A DNA stretch of 64,000 nucleotides. Source: an uncultured bacterium (GTDB lineage Bacteria; Elusimicrobiota; Elusimicrobia; Elusimicrobiales; Elusimicrobiaceae). Every line of letters starts with the position of its first letter. The stretch's first letter is position 1. The notes under the pieces were generated by a model, which was not told where the DNA came from, made no database searches, and worked only from the letters and a program-made list of their open reading frames with translations. The DNA is taken from the NCBI GenBank assembly GCA_949298795.1, contig CASFXV010000004.1, positions 61,806-125,805 of the forward strand, read 5' to 3'. The position numbers and the translations under genes are program-made. Below, in pieces: positions 33,154-42,074 of the stretch.

Positions 33154-34566
33154 TTAGAGCGCTACCGGCAGATTCCCTTTAGCGGCGCGTTTTCCCAGCA
33201 GAATTTCCGCCGCTGTTTGCTGGAAGGCGTCCAAGGGGCAAAAAGCGTGCAGGGTGCTTTGTACTTCTTGTTGTAAATCCAAGGCGGCAAACGGGCTCCC
33301 CAGGCAAACCAGTACGCTTTTGGGGTGCTGTTTTATTTCCTTGCGCGCCAAAGCCAATTCCTGTTCAGACAAATTAATATGTCCTTTAAAAGATTTGTAA
33401 TTGGATAAAGAAAGAAGAACCAGCGTATCCGCCCCGTGGGATACCACGTTCACCCCCGCCTGTTTGAGGGTTTCTTCAAATACGGAAAAACCCCGTTGTT
33501 CCTGATCCCCCAGCGCAAGCAGTTTTATTTTGTTTTCTTTGTTTAATGTTATTTTCCCCGTTTGTACGCAGGCCGCCTGGGCCGCGCGCTGATTAAAGGT
33601 GGGAAGCGTTTCTAAACTCCCGCCGGCGCACGCCGCCAGGCGTTTGGCTTGCTGGCAAAGAGTGTCTATTTGCGCGCAGGCTTCTTGCACAATAGCGGGG
33701 TTTACCGGGTTTTTATGCAGAAAATCCAACAAAGCAACTGGGTCATTCATCGCCAGCAAGATATGGCTTCCCGCCAGCAGGGCTTTTAAGGCGGCTTGTT
33801 TTTCGTCTCCGATGGCGCGCATCAGTAAAGCGTCCGTCAGTACGCAGCCTTTCCAGCCTAATTGGTTTTTAAGCAGCTGCGTCTGTATGGCGGGGGAGAA
33901 AGAAGCCGGGTTCTGCGGGTCTAATGCGGGCAACAGCAAATGCCCCGTCATTACCCCGTGCGTATGTTTAAACAGGTCAATAAAAGGGATTAATTCATGC
34001 CGGTTTAATTGGGACAATGTCCGGTGCAGTATAGGCATAGCCAGGTGGGAGTCCGTCTCCGTTTGCCCGTGCCCCGGGAAATGTTTTAAACAGTTTAACA
34101 CCCCGCCTTGGGTTAAGCCGTTTATAAACGCGCACGCCAAGCGGGTGACTGTTTGTGGGTCCGCCGCAAAGGCCCGCGTGTTTACAATGGGATTATTGGG
34201 GGTATCGGCCAAGTCCAGCACCGGGGCAAAAACCCAATCTATATCCAATTGGCGCGCCTGCAGGGCGGTTAGTAGGCCTTTTTCAAACGCCAAGTTTTCG
34301 TCCCCGGCGGCGCCCAGGGCCAAGTTGGGGGCCAGGCGCGGCGCGGCTTTTACCCAGCGGCCCAGGCCGTCTTCATAATCGGCGCAAATCAGTATTTTTT
34401 CCAGGGGGGAGGCGCGGCGCACCCTTTGCGTAAATTGTTTGATTTGCGCCAGCGTGCCGCCGTACAAGCAAAAACCGCCCACGCCTAAGCGCGCCAAATC
34501 TTCGGCAAAAGAAATGTCTTGCCGGTCAAACCAAAACCCGGGGAAAACCAAACGGTTTATTTGCAT
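33154..34566 (-). CDS. nagZ: GH3 beta-N-acetylhexosaminidase (NagZ-type)
   Basis: Releases N-acetylglucosamine from recycled GlcNAc-anhydroMurNAc peptides. I start at the ATG ending at 34566, which overlaps the anmK stop by 10 bp and gives MQINRLVFPGFWFD; a longer frame begins upstream. The 470-residue protein has the NagZ signature KHFPGHGQTETDSHL with K161, H162 and the catalytic D172/H174 dyad, and nucleophile D245 in VLTDALLM. It has an added C-terminal domain of about 150 residues, so it is a two-domain GH3 rather than the short E. coli form. Last gene of the murein-recycling operon. Confidence 0.9.
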   Translation of the reverse strand: MQINRLVFPGFWFDRQDISFAEDLARLGVGGFCLYGGTLAQIKQFTQRVRRASPLEKILICADYEDGLGRWVKAAPRLAPNLALGAAGDENLAFEKGLLTALQARQLDIDWVFAPVLDLADTPNNPIVNTRAFAADPQTVTRLACAFINGLTQGGVLNCLKHFPGHGQTETDSHLAMPILHRTLSQLNRHELIPFIDLFKHTHGVMTGHLLLPALDPQNPASFSPAIQTQLLKNQLGWKGCVLTDALLMRAIGDEKQAALKALLAGSHILLAMNDPVALLDFLHKNPVNPAIVQEACAQIDTLCQQAKRLAACAGGSLETLPTFNQRAAQAACVQTGKITLNKENKIKLLALGDQEQRGFSVFEETLKQAGVNVVSHGADTLVLLSLSNYKSFKGHINLSEQELALARKEIKQHPKSVLVCLGSPFAALDLQQEVQSTLHAFCPLDAFQQTAAEILLGKRAAKGNLPVAL

Positions 34567-35642
34567 AAAGTGATTTTTCCTAACACGGCGTTTTTGCTTG
34601 CTCCGGTGGCGCGGGAGCAATGATTGGTGCGCCCGTTTAGGGCTTCAAAAGCCATAACCGCAAACGCGGCGCTTTCTTTGGCTAACGGGTGGAGCCCGTC
34701 CTGCTGGGTTGTGTATACTTGCGCGCGCGGATTTAAGCGGCGCAGGTTTTCCAGCAGGGTTGCATTATAAGCGCCCCCGCCGCATACGGCTATTTTGCCG
34801 CGCGCCGGTTTGGGCAAAAACGCCAGTGCGCGCGTAACGGCGGCGGCCGTAAATAAATTAAGCGTAGCCAGCATATCTTGCGCGGAGGCCTCTTTTACGT
34901 ATTTTTGCAAAAAGGATTGCCCAAAGGTGTTTTTGTCTAAACTCTTGGGCGGGCGTTTGGTGAAATAGGGCAGTAGGAGCCACTGTTTTACCAAGTCTTC
35001 ATCCGCTTTGCCTTTGGCGGCGCATGCGCCGTTTTTATCAAACGGGCGGTGCAGGGTTTGCTGGCAGAACAAATCCATCAGCGTATTGCCGGGGCCGGCG
35101 TCAAACCCGGTGGTTTTTATGCCGCGTCCCACGGCGGTTACGTTGGAAATGCCCCCTATGTTTACCACCGTGCGAGGAGTTCTTTTGCCCCATAAAAAAG
35201 CGTCAAAAAAAGGAACCAGCGGCGCGCCCTGCCCGCCTAAAGCCATGTCTTTGGGGCGGAAGTCGCTCACCACCGGCGCGTTTAGCGCGCAGGCTAAAAA
35301 GGCGGGCTCTCCTATTTGCAAGGTGTTGGGGGTTTTGTCCTGCGGGCCGTGGTAAACGGTTTGCCCGTGGGAACCAACCACGCAAATTTGTTTGGCGCAA
35401 AGCCCGCTTTGGCGTAAAAATTTCTGCGCCAAGCGCGCGTATAAGCGGCCCAGTTCAAAATGCAGTTCACTTAACTGGGGGACTGTAAGCGTAAAAGCGT
35501 TTAATAATTTATTCTGTAACTCCGGCGGGTAAGGGTAATTTTTAAAGGCCAATACGCTAAACGGACGCACGGTAACGGCGCAAATGGTTAAACCGTCTGC
35601 GCTGGTGCCGCTCATGAGCCCCAAAGCAATATTATTTTTCAT
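34557..35642 (-). CDS. anmK: Anhydro-N-acetylmuramic acid kinase
   Basis: Phosphorylates and opens 1,6-anhydro-MurNAc to MurNAc 6-phosphate. The 361-residue actin-fold kinase has the family N-terminus GLMSGTSADG (8-17), the VVSDFRPKDMALGGQGAPLVP segment and GFDAGPGNTLMD. Its start overlaps the murQ end by 11 bp, and its product is the MurQ substrate, so the gene order reflects the pathway. Confidence 0.94.
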   Translation of the reverse strand: MKNNIALGLMSGTSADGLTICAVTVRPFSVLAFKNYPYPPELQNKLLNAFTLTVPQLSELHFELGRLYARLAQKFLRQSGLCAKQICVVGSHGQTVYHGPQDKTPNTLQIGEPAFLACALNAPVVSDFRPKDMALGGQGAPLVPFFDAFLWGKRTPRTVVNIGGISNVTAVGRGIKTTGFDAGPGNTLMDLFCQQTLHRPFDKNGACAAKGKADEDLVKQWLLLPYFTKRPPKSLDKNTFGQSFLQKYVKEASAQDMLATLNLFTAAAVTRALAFLPKPARGKIAVCGGGAYNATLLENLRRLNPRAQVYTTQQDGLHPLAKESAAFAVMAFEALNGRTNHCSRATGASKNAVLGKITLCK

Positions 35643-36537
35643 GCAGCACCTTGCCTAAAAACCCGCGGGATTTTTTAAGTAATTTTTGCGCGGCGGCTTT
35701 ATCCGCCTGTTTGCAAATCATTACACAGGCCGTTTTTACCTGATTGCCGGAAAGGGTTAAATACCGGGCGGCTGTTTTTTCATCCGTGTGGGCAATTTGC
35801 ATAATCAGGCGTGTGGCGCGCGCCACCAATTTTTTGTTGGTGGGGCGTACATCCGCCATTAAATTGCCGTACATTTTGCCGCACAGCGCCATGGCCCCGG
35901 TGGTAATGGCGTTCAGCGCCATTTTGGTGGCGCTGCCGGCTTTCATACGGGTGGAACCGGCCAGCGCTTCCGGGCCGGTGGGCAGGAAAAGGGCGATATC
36001 GGCAGAGGAAAAATCCGCCTTGGGGTTGCAGGTAAGCAATGCGGTTTGGGCTCCCAGCCGGCGCGCTTGTTCCAGCGCGCCCAGCACATAGGGCGTTACC
36101 CCGCTGGCGGTAAGACCGATAACAAAATCTCCCGCGCGGGCTTTGGCTTGCACGTCTTTGGCTCCTTGGACGCGGTTGTCCTCCGCCCCTTCCTTGGCGC
36201 GGAACATGGCGTTTTTGCCGCCGGCTATGATTCCGATAATTTGGGAAGGTTTTGTGCCAAACGTGGGCACGCATTCCGCCGCTTCCAATACGCCCAAACG
36301 CCCGCTGGTGCCGGCCCCTATAAAAATAATTTTGCGCCCGTTCATAAACGCTTGCGCGGCGGCGCGTATGGCTTGGGAAATGGGTTTTGCCGCCTGTTTC
36401 ACGGCGCGGGCGGCGTTGAAATCCTGCCCGTTTATTTTACGGGCGATTTGAAGCGGGGTCATTTGGTCCAGCCCGGCCGTTTGCGGGTTGGCGGCTTCCG
36501 TAGCCATTGTATAAAGAGAAGTGTTTTCTTTTTTCAT
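35632..36537 (-). CDS. murQ: N-acetylmuramic acid 6-phosphate etherase
   Basis: Cleaves the lactyl ether of MurNAc 6-phosphate to give GlcNAc 6-phosphate and D-lactate. I start at the ATG ending at 36537, one base after the upstream stop. The 301-residue SIS-domain protein has GAGTSGRLGVLEAAECVPTFG, GLTASGVTPYV, and AGSTRMKAGSATKMALN, all characteristic of MurQ, and a C-terminal small helical domain. Confidence 0.94.
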   Translation of the reverse strand: MKKENTSLYTMATEAANPQTAGLDQMTPLQIARKINGQDFNAARAVKQAAKPISQAIRAAAQAFMNGRKIIFIGAGTSGRLGVLEAAECVPTFGTKPSQIIGIIAGGKNAMFRAKEGAEDNRVQGAKDVQAKARAGDFVIGLTASGVTPYVLGALEQARRLGAQTALLTCNPKADFSSADIALFLPTGPEALAGSTRMKAGSATKMALNAITTGAMALCGKMYGNLMADVRPTNKKLVARATRLIMQIAHTDEKTAARYLTLSGNQVKTACVMICKQADKAAAQKLLKKSRGFLGKVLHEK

Positions 36538-36538
36538 A

Positions 36539-37894
36539 TTAATCTGCGTCTTGTAAACCAATTGTGCGGGAGCGGAAATGTTTTTCTGTTTCCGCCAACG
36601 TTTTTATTTTCCCGGTAAGGGGAACCACCGCCAGCGTTACCAAGCTAAGCAGGCTGGCCGCCCAAAAAAAAGTTTCATAGCCAAAACGGGTTTGCATCCA
36701 GCCCGAAAGCATAGACGGCACCATCATCCCCAGCGCCATAATCCCGGTGGATATGGCATAGTGGGAAGTTTTATATTCGCCTATGGATATATACATAATA
36801 AACACATTAAAAGCCATTAAAGCAAGCCCGTTTCCAAAATGTTCCAAGGTAATCAGGGCTGCCGTTACGCTTAAGCCCGGTTTGGCCCACGCCATATACG
36901 CATAAAAAAAGTTGGGCAAAATTAAGATAATGGCAAACGGCCAAATGCATTTTTTAAAACCGTATTTGCCCAGCAGCCAGCCTCCGGCCAAGTTGCCGGC
37001 AATAACGGCGCCCAGCCCTAACGTGCCTTTAATAAGCCCGTAATTTTGCAGGCTCATCCCCATGGCCCCCTCTTGCGCCCCGCGCAGTAAAAAAAGTGGG
37101 ACGGTTTTTTCCAGCAGGGCGTCCCCCAGGCGGTACAATAAAATAAAAAGCAAAATATACACAATGTTTGGTTGGGTGAAGTAGGTTTTAAAAGAGGCGT
37201 TCCAAGCGTTTTCTTTGGGGGATTGGGCGGGGCGGTCCGAAGCGGGTTTGGGCAAAACGCGTTGATGATACCATACCCCGACCGCAAATAATACCGCCAA
37301 AAATAAAAACAGCAGTGTCCAGTTATAAGGCCACGGCAGAGCGTGCACGGCGTTCTCTTTCCCGGGTTGTGCCAACGCGCCGGCGGCCGCCACCAAGATA
37401 CCGCTGCCAAAAATCATGGCCAAGCGGTAAAAAATGGTGCGTATGCCTACAAAGTAAGACTGTTCCTGCGGGGTTAAGGCCAGCAGGTAGTATCCGTCCA
37501 TGGCGATGTCCTGCGTGGCGGATACAAAGGCTCCCGCCAAAAAACCAAAAAGCGATAAAGACAGGAAGTTTAAATTATTGACAGTCTGCGCGTGGAAGAA
37601 AGCGTTCCAGGCGTTTAGTGCGGCTAAAAAAAGAAAGACCGCCGCCAACGTTATTTGCGCCCCCAGCAGCCAGCGGCGTTTGGTAGAGCGGGAATCTACC
37701 AGCGGACTCCAAAACATTTTTAAAATCCAAGGCAGGTAAAGCCAGCCGGTCCAAAAAGCGATTTGGGTATTGGAATAGCCTAAATCCGCATACAGTACGG
37801 CGGAAACCGTATTAATAATGATATACGGCAACCCCTCTAAAAAATATAAAGAGGGAACATAAGCCCAAGGGGAAACTGGATTTTTGGGTTTCAT
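36539..37894 (-). CDS. ampG: AmpG-like muropeptide permease (MFS)
   Basis: Proton-driven importer of anhydromuropeptides from periplasm to cytoplasm. The 451-residue protein has about twelve membrane helices and the AmpG-like N-terminus LYFLEGLPYIIINTVSAVLY followed by LYLPWILKMFWSPLVD and a TKRRWLL loop. It precedes murQ, anmK and nagZ in one operon, which supports the substrate assignment. Its ATG overlaps the upstream stop by one base. Confidence 0.88.
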   Translation of the reverse strand: MKPKNPVSPWAYVPSLYFLEGLPYIIINTVSAVLYADLGYSNTQIAFWTGWLYLPWILKMFWSPLVDSRSTKRRWLLGAQITLAAVFLFLAALNAWNAFFHAQTVNNLNFLSLSLFGFLAGAFVSATQDIAMDGYYLLALTPQEQSYFVGIRTIFYRLAMIFGSGILVAAAGALAQPGKENAVHALPWPYNWTLLFLFLAVLFAVGVWYHQRVLPKPASDRPAQSPKENAWNASFKTYFTQPNIVYILLFILLYRLGDALLEKTVPLFLLRGAQEGAMGMSLQNYGLIKGTLGLGAVIAGNLAGGWLLGKYGFKKCIWPFAIILILPNFFYAYMAWAKPGLSVTAALITLEHFGNGLALMAFNVFIMYISIGEYKTSHYAISTGIMALGMMVPSMLSGWMQTRFGYETFFWAASLLSLVTLAVVPLTGKIKTLAETEKHFRSRTIGLQDAD

Positions 37895-38919
37895 TATTTA
37901 AACACCAGCAAACGGCCGGCCAGGCAGTCTGCCAGCGGTTTGGTGGTGGTGTGGCGTTCCAAAATCATTTTGGCGATAGCCGTCATCGGCACGGCCAGCA
38001 GCGCGCCCATAATGCCCCATACCAGCGCCCAAAAAATCAAGCAGGCGATAACCACCAGCGGGTCTAAGTCCATGCCTTTTCCCAGCCATTTGGTTTCTAA
38101 AATATTTCCGATGATGAAATGGGCCGCCGTCAACAAACATAAGGCCAGCATCATATGCCAGTCAAACCCGTACTGTAAGAACAGAACGGGAGTGGGCAAA
38201 ATGGTGGAAATAAAAGGCCCAATATTGGGGATAAAGTTTAAAATAAACGTAAGGATAGCCAGCATGCCGGCCAGTTCGCTCCCTACCAACAGAAGCACAA
38301 TCCAAGTGGCCAGCGCCGCTAAAATAGAAACGAAAATTTTAATAATCAAATAGTAAGAAATTTGTTTTTGTATAGTGCTGACCAGGGTGGGTTTATCCGT
38401 AGAGGCGGACGCTTTCCCCATAAAAATAAAGATGACAAACAAACAAATAAGTACGGTGTTTGTAACAAAAGACACCAGCCCGCTGCCAAAGCTGCGCACC
38501 ATATTAAATACCGGCAGTTTGGCTATATTGTCAGACAAAAATTGGGAGTTTAAATTAATACCATATTTTTGACCGGTTTGCAGCGCCCATTCTAACGTGT
38601 CGTTTAATTTTTCGGTGTAGATGTCCGCCCCGTTCACGAAAGTTTCAATAGAGTTTGAAACAAATAAAATGGCTAAAGTGGCCAGCCCCAAAAAAAACAA
38701 CGCGCAGGCAACTAAACCCAGCACATAAGGGACTTTCCAGGTATGTTTCATCCAGCCGGCCACCGTGTTGGCTACGATATAAATAAAAAACGCAATAACA
38801 AACGGCATGACAATGGTTTTAGTATACACTAATACCGCGGTTAAAGCCGTGCCGGCTAAAATCATCAAACAGATATTATTGATGGGGGCGTATATTTCCC
38901 CGGAAATTTTTTCTGCCAT
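37894..38919 (-). CDS. AI-2E/PerM-family transporter-like membrane protein
   Basis: A 341-residue protein of the PerM (AI-2 exporter-like, DUF20) family, starting at the ATG ending at 38919, with AGGAA upstream. About eight membrane helices are seen; the central ILNFIPNIGPFISTILPTPV and ETKWLGKGMDLDPLVVI segments are family hallmarks. Family members are implicated in small-molecule or ion export and their true substrates are uncertain. It is the first gene of the murein-recycling operon; a role there is an inference from position only. Confidence 0.85.
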   Translation of the reverse strand: MAEKISGEIYAPINNICLMILAGTALTAVLVYTKTIVMPFVIAFFIYIVANTVAGWMKHTWKVPYVLGLVACALFFLGLATLAILFVSNSIETFVNGADIYTEKLNDTLEWALQTGQKYGINLNSQFLSDNIAKLPVFNMVRSFGSGLVSFVTNTVLICLFVIFIFMGKASASTDKPTLVSTIQKQISYYLIIKIFVSILAALATWIVLLLVGSELAGMLAILTFILNFIPNIGPFISTILPTPVLFLQYGFDWHMMLALCLLTAAHFIIGNILETKWLGKGMDLDPLVVIACLIFWALVWGIMGALLAVPMTAIAKMILERHTTTKPLADCLAGRLLVFK

Positions 38920-39019
38920 AGGGGTTCCTCGTATTATATTAATAATATAGTAGCAAAAAACGGCGGTTTTCAATATATATTTTATAGAAGGGCCGGTTGA
39001 TTGCGCGCCAAAGATTTAG

Positions 39020-39048
39020 TTTTCAAAAGGCTTGTAAATTGTTATAAT
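39020..39048 (+). promoter_or_regulatory. Promoter of the tRNA-Val gene
   Basis: TTTTCA (39020-39025) and TATAAT (39043-39048) with 17-bp spacing, 15 bp before the mature tRNA 5' end. Confidence 0.65.
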
Positions 39049-39063
39049 AAATATATCTTTTTT

Positions 39064-39138
39064 GGGCAGTTGGCGCAGCGGTAGCGCGTCCGCCTCACAC
39101 GCGGAAGGTCACAGGTTCAAATCCTGTACTGCCCACCA
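39064..39138 (+). tRNA. tRNA-Val (anticodon CAC)
   Basis: 75 nt with encoded CCA. The acceptor stem is GGGCAGT / ACTGCCC. The D-arm has GCGCAGCGGTAGCGC, the anticodon arm TCCGC-CTCACAC-GCGGA with anticodon CAC (reads GUG), and the T-arm CACAGG-TTCAAAT-CCTGT. All arms pair and the T-loop TTCAAAT is canonical. It is a single gene with its own promoter and terminator. Confidence 0.97.
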
Positions 39139-39145
39139 TTTATTC

Positions 39146-39177
39146 ACCGTCCGGTCTTTGTTCCGGGCGGTTTTTTT
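39146..39177 (+). terminator. Intrinsic terminator of tRNA-Val
   Basis: 9-bp stem ACCGTCCGG / CCGGGCGGT (one T-G pair), 8-nt loop, seven T. Confidence 0.9.
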
Positions 39178-39284
39178 ATCAATCAAGGGTAAAAATCCGT
39201 TTCCCCGCATGAATGGGTATATTTTGATATACTATTTATACACCCCAAGCGGGTATTTTATTACGCGGAGGAGCCTGTATAAGT

Positions 39285-39977
39285 ATGGATTGGAGTTTGC
39301 TGGTAAACGCTTTTATTGCTACGGTAGCCATTTTGAACCCTATCGGTAACGTGCCGGTGTTTTTGGAACATGTGGAAAACGACGAGCCAAAAGTGCAGCG
39401 CATGGTGGCGCTATTGATGGCTTTGTCTATTTTTATTATGCTTACCATGTTTTTTATCTTCGGCAGTAAAATACTTTCTTTATTTGGCATTACCATACCG
39501 GCGTTCCGCTTGGCGGGGTCCATTATTTTGCTGTTGGTGGGGCTGCGCATGTTGCAGGGGAAATCCAAATTTGAAAGCAACGGGATTGAAACCGCCTCCC
39601 AACAAGGCAACACGTTTGACCGCGCCCGCAACCGTTTAAGCCATATTTTGGTACCGGTGGCCATGCCTTTGTTTATCGGCCCCGGTTCCATTGCCACCGT
39701 TATTTTGTATGCGGAAAAGACCACTTCTTTCCCTATGGCGGTGATGATGATTTTTGTGTTGTTTTTATGTTCTGTTCTTGTGGGGTGCGCGTTGGTGGCT
39801 TCCCGTTATATTTTTAATAAAATAGGCCCCAACGGCACGCAAATTGTTATTCGTTTTATGGGGATGATTTTGTGTGCCATCGCCATGCAGTTTATGATTG
39901 ACGGCATAGGCCAGTTGCTGCCCGGTGTGTTGGATTCACACTTTTTGGGCAGTTTGGCTTCTTCTTCCGCCGCATAA
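39285..39977 (+). CDS. MarC-family integral membrane protein
   Basis: A 230-residue protein with six predicted membrane helices. Family features are the N-terminal NAFIATVAILNPIGNVPVFL, the FRLAGSIILLLVGLRML helix and PVAMPLFIGPGSIATVI. MarC (UPF0056) proteins have no settled function; the old link to multiple antibiotic resistance has not held up. GGAGGAG lies 11 nt before the ATG. Monocistronic, ended by a terminator at 39996. Confidence 0.9.
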   Translation: MDWSLLVNAFIATVAILNPIGNVPVFLEHVENDEPKVQRMVALLMALSIFIMLTMFFIFGSKILSLFGITIPAFRLAGSIILLLVGLRMLQGKSKFESNGIETASQQGNTFDRARNRLSHILVPVAMPLFIGPGSIATVILYAEKTTSFPMAVMMIFVLFLCSVLVGCALVASRYIFNKIGPNGTQIVIRFMGMILCAIAMQFMIDGIGQLLPGVLDSHFLGSLASSSAA

Positions 39978-39995
39978 GTTTTTGCTTGTTTTGCC

Positions 39996-40026
39996 AAGGC
40001 GGCCCGTTACAGCGGCCGCCTTTTTG
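39996..40026 (+). terminator. Intrinsic terminator of the MarC-family gene
   Basis: 9-bp perfect stem AAGGCGGCC / GGCCGCCTT with a 9-nt loop and a T-run. It ends about 10 bp before the uvrB -10. Confidence 0.9.
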
Positions 40027-40033
40027 TTTGTGT

Positions 40034-40050
40034 GGGGTATAATAAATATA
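40034..40050 (+). promoter_or_regulatory. Probable leaderless promoter of uvrB
   Basis: GGGGTATAAT (hexamer TATAAT at 40038-40043) lies 6 nt before ATG 40050, where transcription should start at or next to the A of the start codon. There is no properly spaced Shine-Dalgarno. Confidence 0.55.
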
Positions 40051-42074
40051 TGGATAAGTTTGAACTGGTTTCTAAATTTAGCCCGGCGGGGGACCAACCC
40101 AAAGCTATTGCGGCCCTTACCCAAGGGGTATTGCAAGGCGTGGAGCGGCAAACCCTGCTGGGGGTAACCGGTTCCGGCAAAACCTTCACCATCGCCAATG
40201 TAATAGCTAACTTAAACCGACCCACGTTGATTTTATCCCCCAATAAAGTGTTGGCCGCGCAGCTGTATGCGGAGTTCAAGCAATTTTTTCCCAACAACGC
40301 CGTGGAATATTTTATTTCTTATTACGATTATTACCAGCCGGAAGCTTATATCCCGCAAACGGATACGTATATAGAAAAAGACTCCGCCGTGAACGAGCAT
40401 ATAGATAAGCTGCGTTTAAAGGCCACCACCTCTTTGGTAACGCGCAAAGACGTGATTGTGGTGGCGTCCGTGTCGTGCATTTACAATATCGGCTCGCCGG
40501 ACAGCTTTAGGGAAATGCGCATTTACGTAAAGAAAGGGGAGCAAATGACGCGTTCCCAATTAAGCGGGCATTTAATTAAAATACAATACCAGCGGGATGA
40601 GTTGGAGTTTACTTCCGGCCGTTTCCGCATGCGCGGAGCGTTTACGGACATTATGACCCCCTACAGCCAAAACGCCGTGCGCGTGGAAATAAACGGAAAA
40701 ACCATTTCCCATATTTATGAAATCCACCCCATCACCGGTGACGTGGTGGCCGAACTGGACGAAGCTTGGATTTACCCCGCCAAACACTTTGTGGCTACGG
40801 AAGAAGAAACGGCAAACGCCATTGCCCAAATCCGCGCGGATTTGGAAACCCGCCGGGCCGCCCTTTTGGCCCAAGGCAAAGAAATGGAAGCCTACCGCTT
40901 AAAACAGCGTACGGAATATGATATTGAAATGCTGCTGACCGCGGGTTATTGTTCCGGCATAGAAAACTACTCTTTATACATGGATGGAAGAAAACCCGGG
41001 GAACGCCCGGCGTGTTTGTTGGATTATTTCCGCAAATTTGATGACTTTTTAATGGTGGTGGACGAGTCCCACGTAGCTTTGCCGCAGGTGCGCGGCATGT
41101 ATAACGGGGACCGCGCCCGCAAGCAAATGCTGGTGGATTTTGGCTTTCGTTTGCCCACGGCTTTGGATAACCGCCCGCTTAAATTTGATGAGTTTGAATC
41201 GCTCCTGCCGCAAAGTATTTTTGTTTCCGCCACTCCCGGCCCGTACGAATTAACCGTTTGCGGCAACCATATTGTGGAGCAGGTAATCCGCCCCACCGGC
41301 TTGGTGGACCCGCAGGTAACCATTCACCCTACGGAAGGGCAAATCACCCACCTGACGCAAAAAATACAGGAGCACACCGCCAAAGGGGAACGCACCCTGG
41401 TGCTTGCGTTAACCAAAAAAACGGCCGAAGATTTAAGCGCCTATTTTGCCGAACATGGCGTAAAAGCCCAGTATTTGCATTCTGATTTGGAGGCTTTGGA
41501 ACGGGTGGAAATACTTAAAAAATTCCGCCGCGGGGATTTTGACGTTCTGGTGGGGATTAACCTGCTGCGCGAAGGGATTGATATCCCGCAAGTGGGGCTG
41601 GTGGCTATTTTAGGGGCGGATAACGAAGGCTTTTTGCGCAACACCACCACGCTTATTCAAATTTCCGGCCGTGCGGCGCGCAACGCGGGCGGAGAAGTGA
41701 TTTTGTATGCGGACCGGAAAACAGATTCCATTAAATACGCCCTTACGGAAATGAACCGCCGCCGCGCTTTGCAGCAAGCGTATAATAAAGAACACCACAT
41801 TACGCCTAAAACCATTCAAAAAACGGAAGTGGAATTAAAAGAATTTGAACAGCAAGCCAAAACCAGCGCGTTTGGTATTTTAACGCAAAGCCTGCCTGTT
41901 CCTACCGCCAAAAACGCCAAAGCGTTGGCGGAGGACTTGGAACAGCAAATGCTGCAAGCGGCCGAAGCCCTTAACTTTGAGCTGGCCGCCGAACTGCGCG
42001 ACCGCCTGTTTGAACTGCGCCAAATGCAGGTAAAAGGAGTTGGCGGTAAAAAAAAGCGCGCTAAGGAAGAATAA
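40050..42074 (+). CDS. uvrB: Excinuclease ABC subunit B
   Basis: Damage-verifying helicase-like subunit of UvrABC nucleotide excision repair. The 674-residue protein starts MDKFELVSKFSPAGDQPKAI. An upstream in-frame GTG at 40032 is rejected because it lies before the -10. Walker A GVTGSGKT is at 38-45. The beta-hairpin (YYDYYQPEAYIPQTDTYIEKD), DESH-type Walker B (VVDESHVALPQ), helicase motif VI (QISGRAARN) and the C-terminal UVR domain follow in order. Its last 14 bp overlap the convergent Tiki-like gene. Confidence 0.97.
   Translation: MDKFELVSKFSPAGDQPKAIAALTQGVLQGVERQTLLGVTGSGKTFTIANVIANLNRPTLILSPNKVLAAQLYAEFKQFFPNNAVEYFISYYDYYQPEAYIPQTDTYIEKDSAVNEHIDKLRLKATTSLVTRKDVIVVASVSCIYNIGSPDSFREMRIYVKKGEQMTRSQLSGHLIKIQYQRDELEFTSGRFRMRGAFTDIMTPYSQNAVRVEINGKTISHIYEIHPITGDVVAELDEAWIYPAKHFVATEEETANAIAQIRADLETRRAALLAQGKEMEAYRLKQRTEYDIEMLLTAGYCSGIENYSLYMDGRKPGERPACLLDYFRKFDDFLMVVDESHVALPQVRGMYNGDRARKQMLVDFGFRLPTALDNRPLKFDEFESLLPQSIFVSATPGPYELTVCGNHIVEQVIRPTGLVDPQVTIHPTEGQITHLTQKIQEHTAKGERTLVLALTKKTAEDLSAYFAEHGVKAQYLHSDLEALERVEILKKFRRGDFDVLVGINLLREGIDIPQVGLVAILGADNEGFLRNTTTLIQISGRAARNAGGEVILYADRKTDSIKYALTEMNRRRALQQAYNKEHHITPKTIQKTEVELKEFEQQAKTSAFGILTQSLPVPTAKNAKALAEDLEQQMLQAAEALNFELAAELRDRLFELRQMQVKGVGGKKKRAKEE

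Noticed and set aside
33599..34378. 259-codon plus-strand open frame opposite nagZ
   Set aside because: Shadow of the GH3 gene; no ribosome site and no plausible protein character.
39062..39349. Open frame covering the tRNA-Val gene
   Set aside because: It runs through a complete tRNA and its terminator, so it is not a protein gene.
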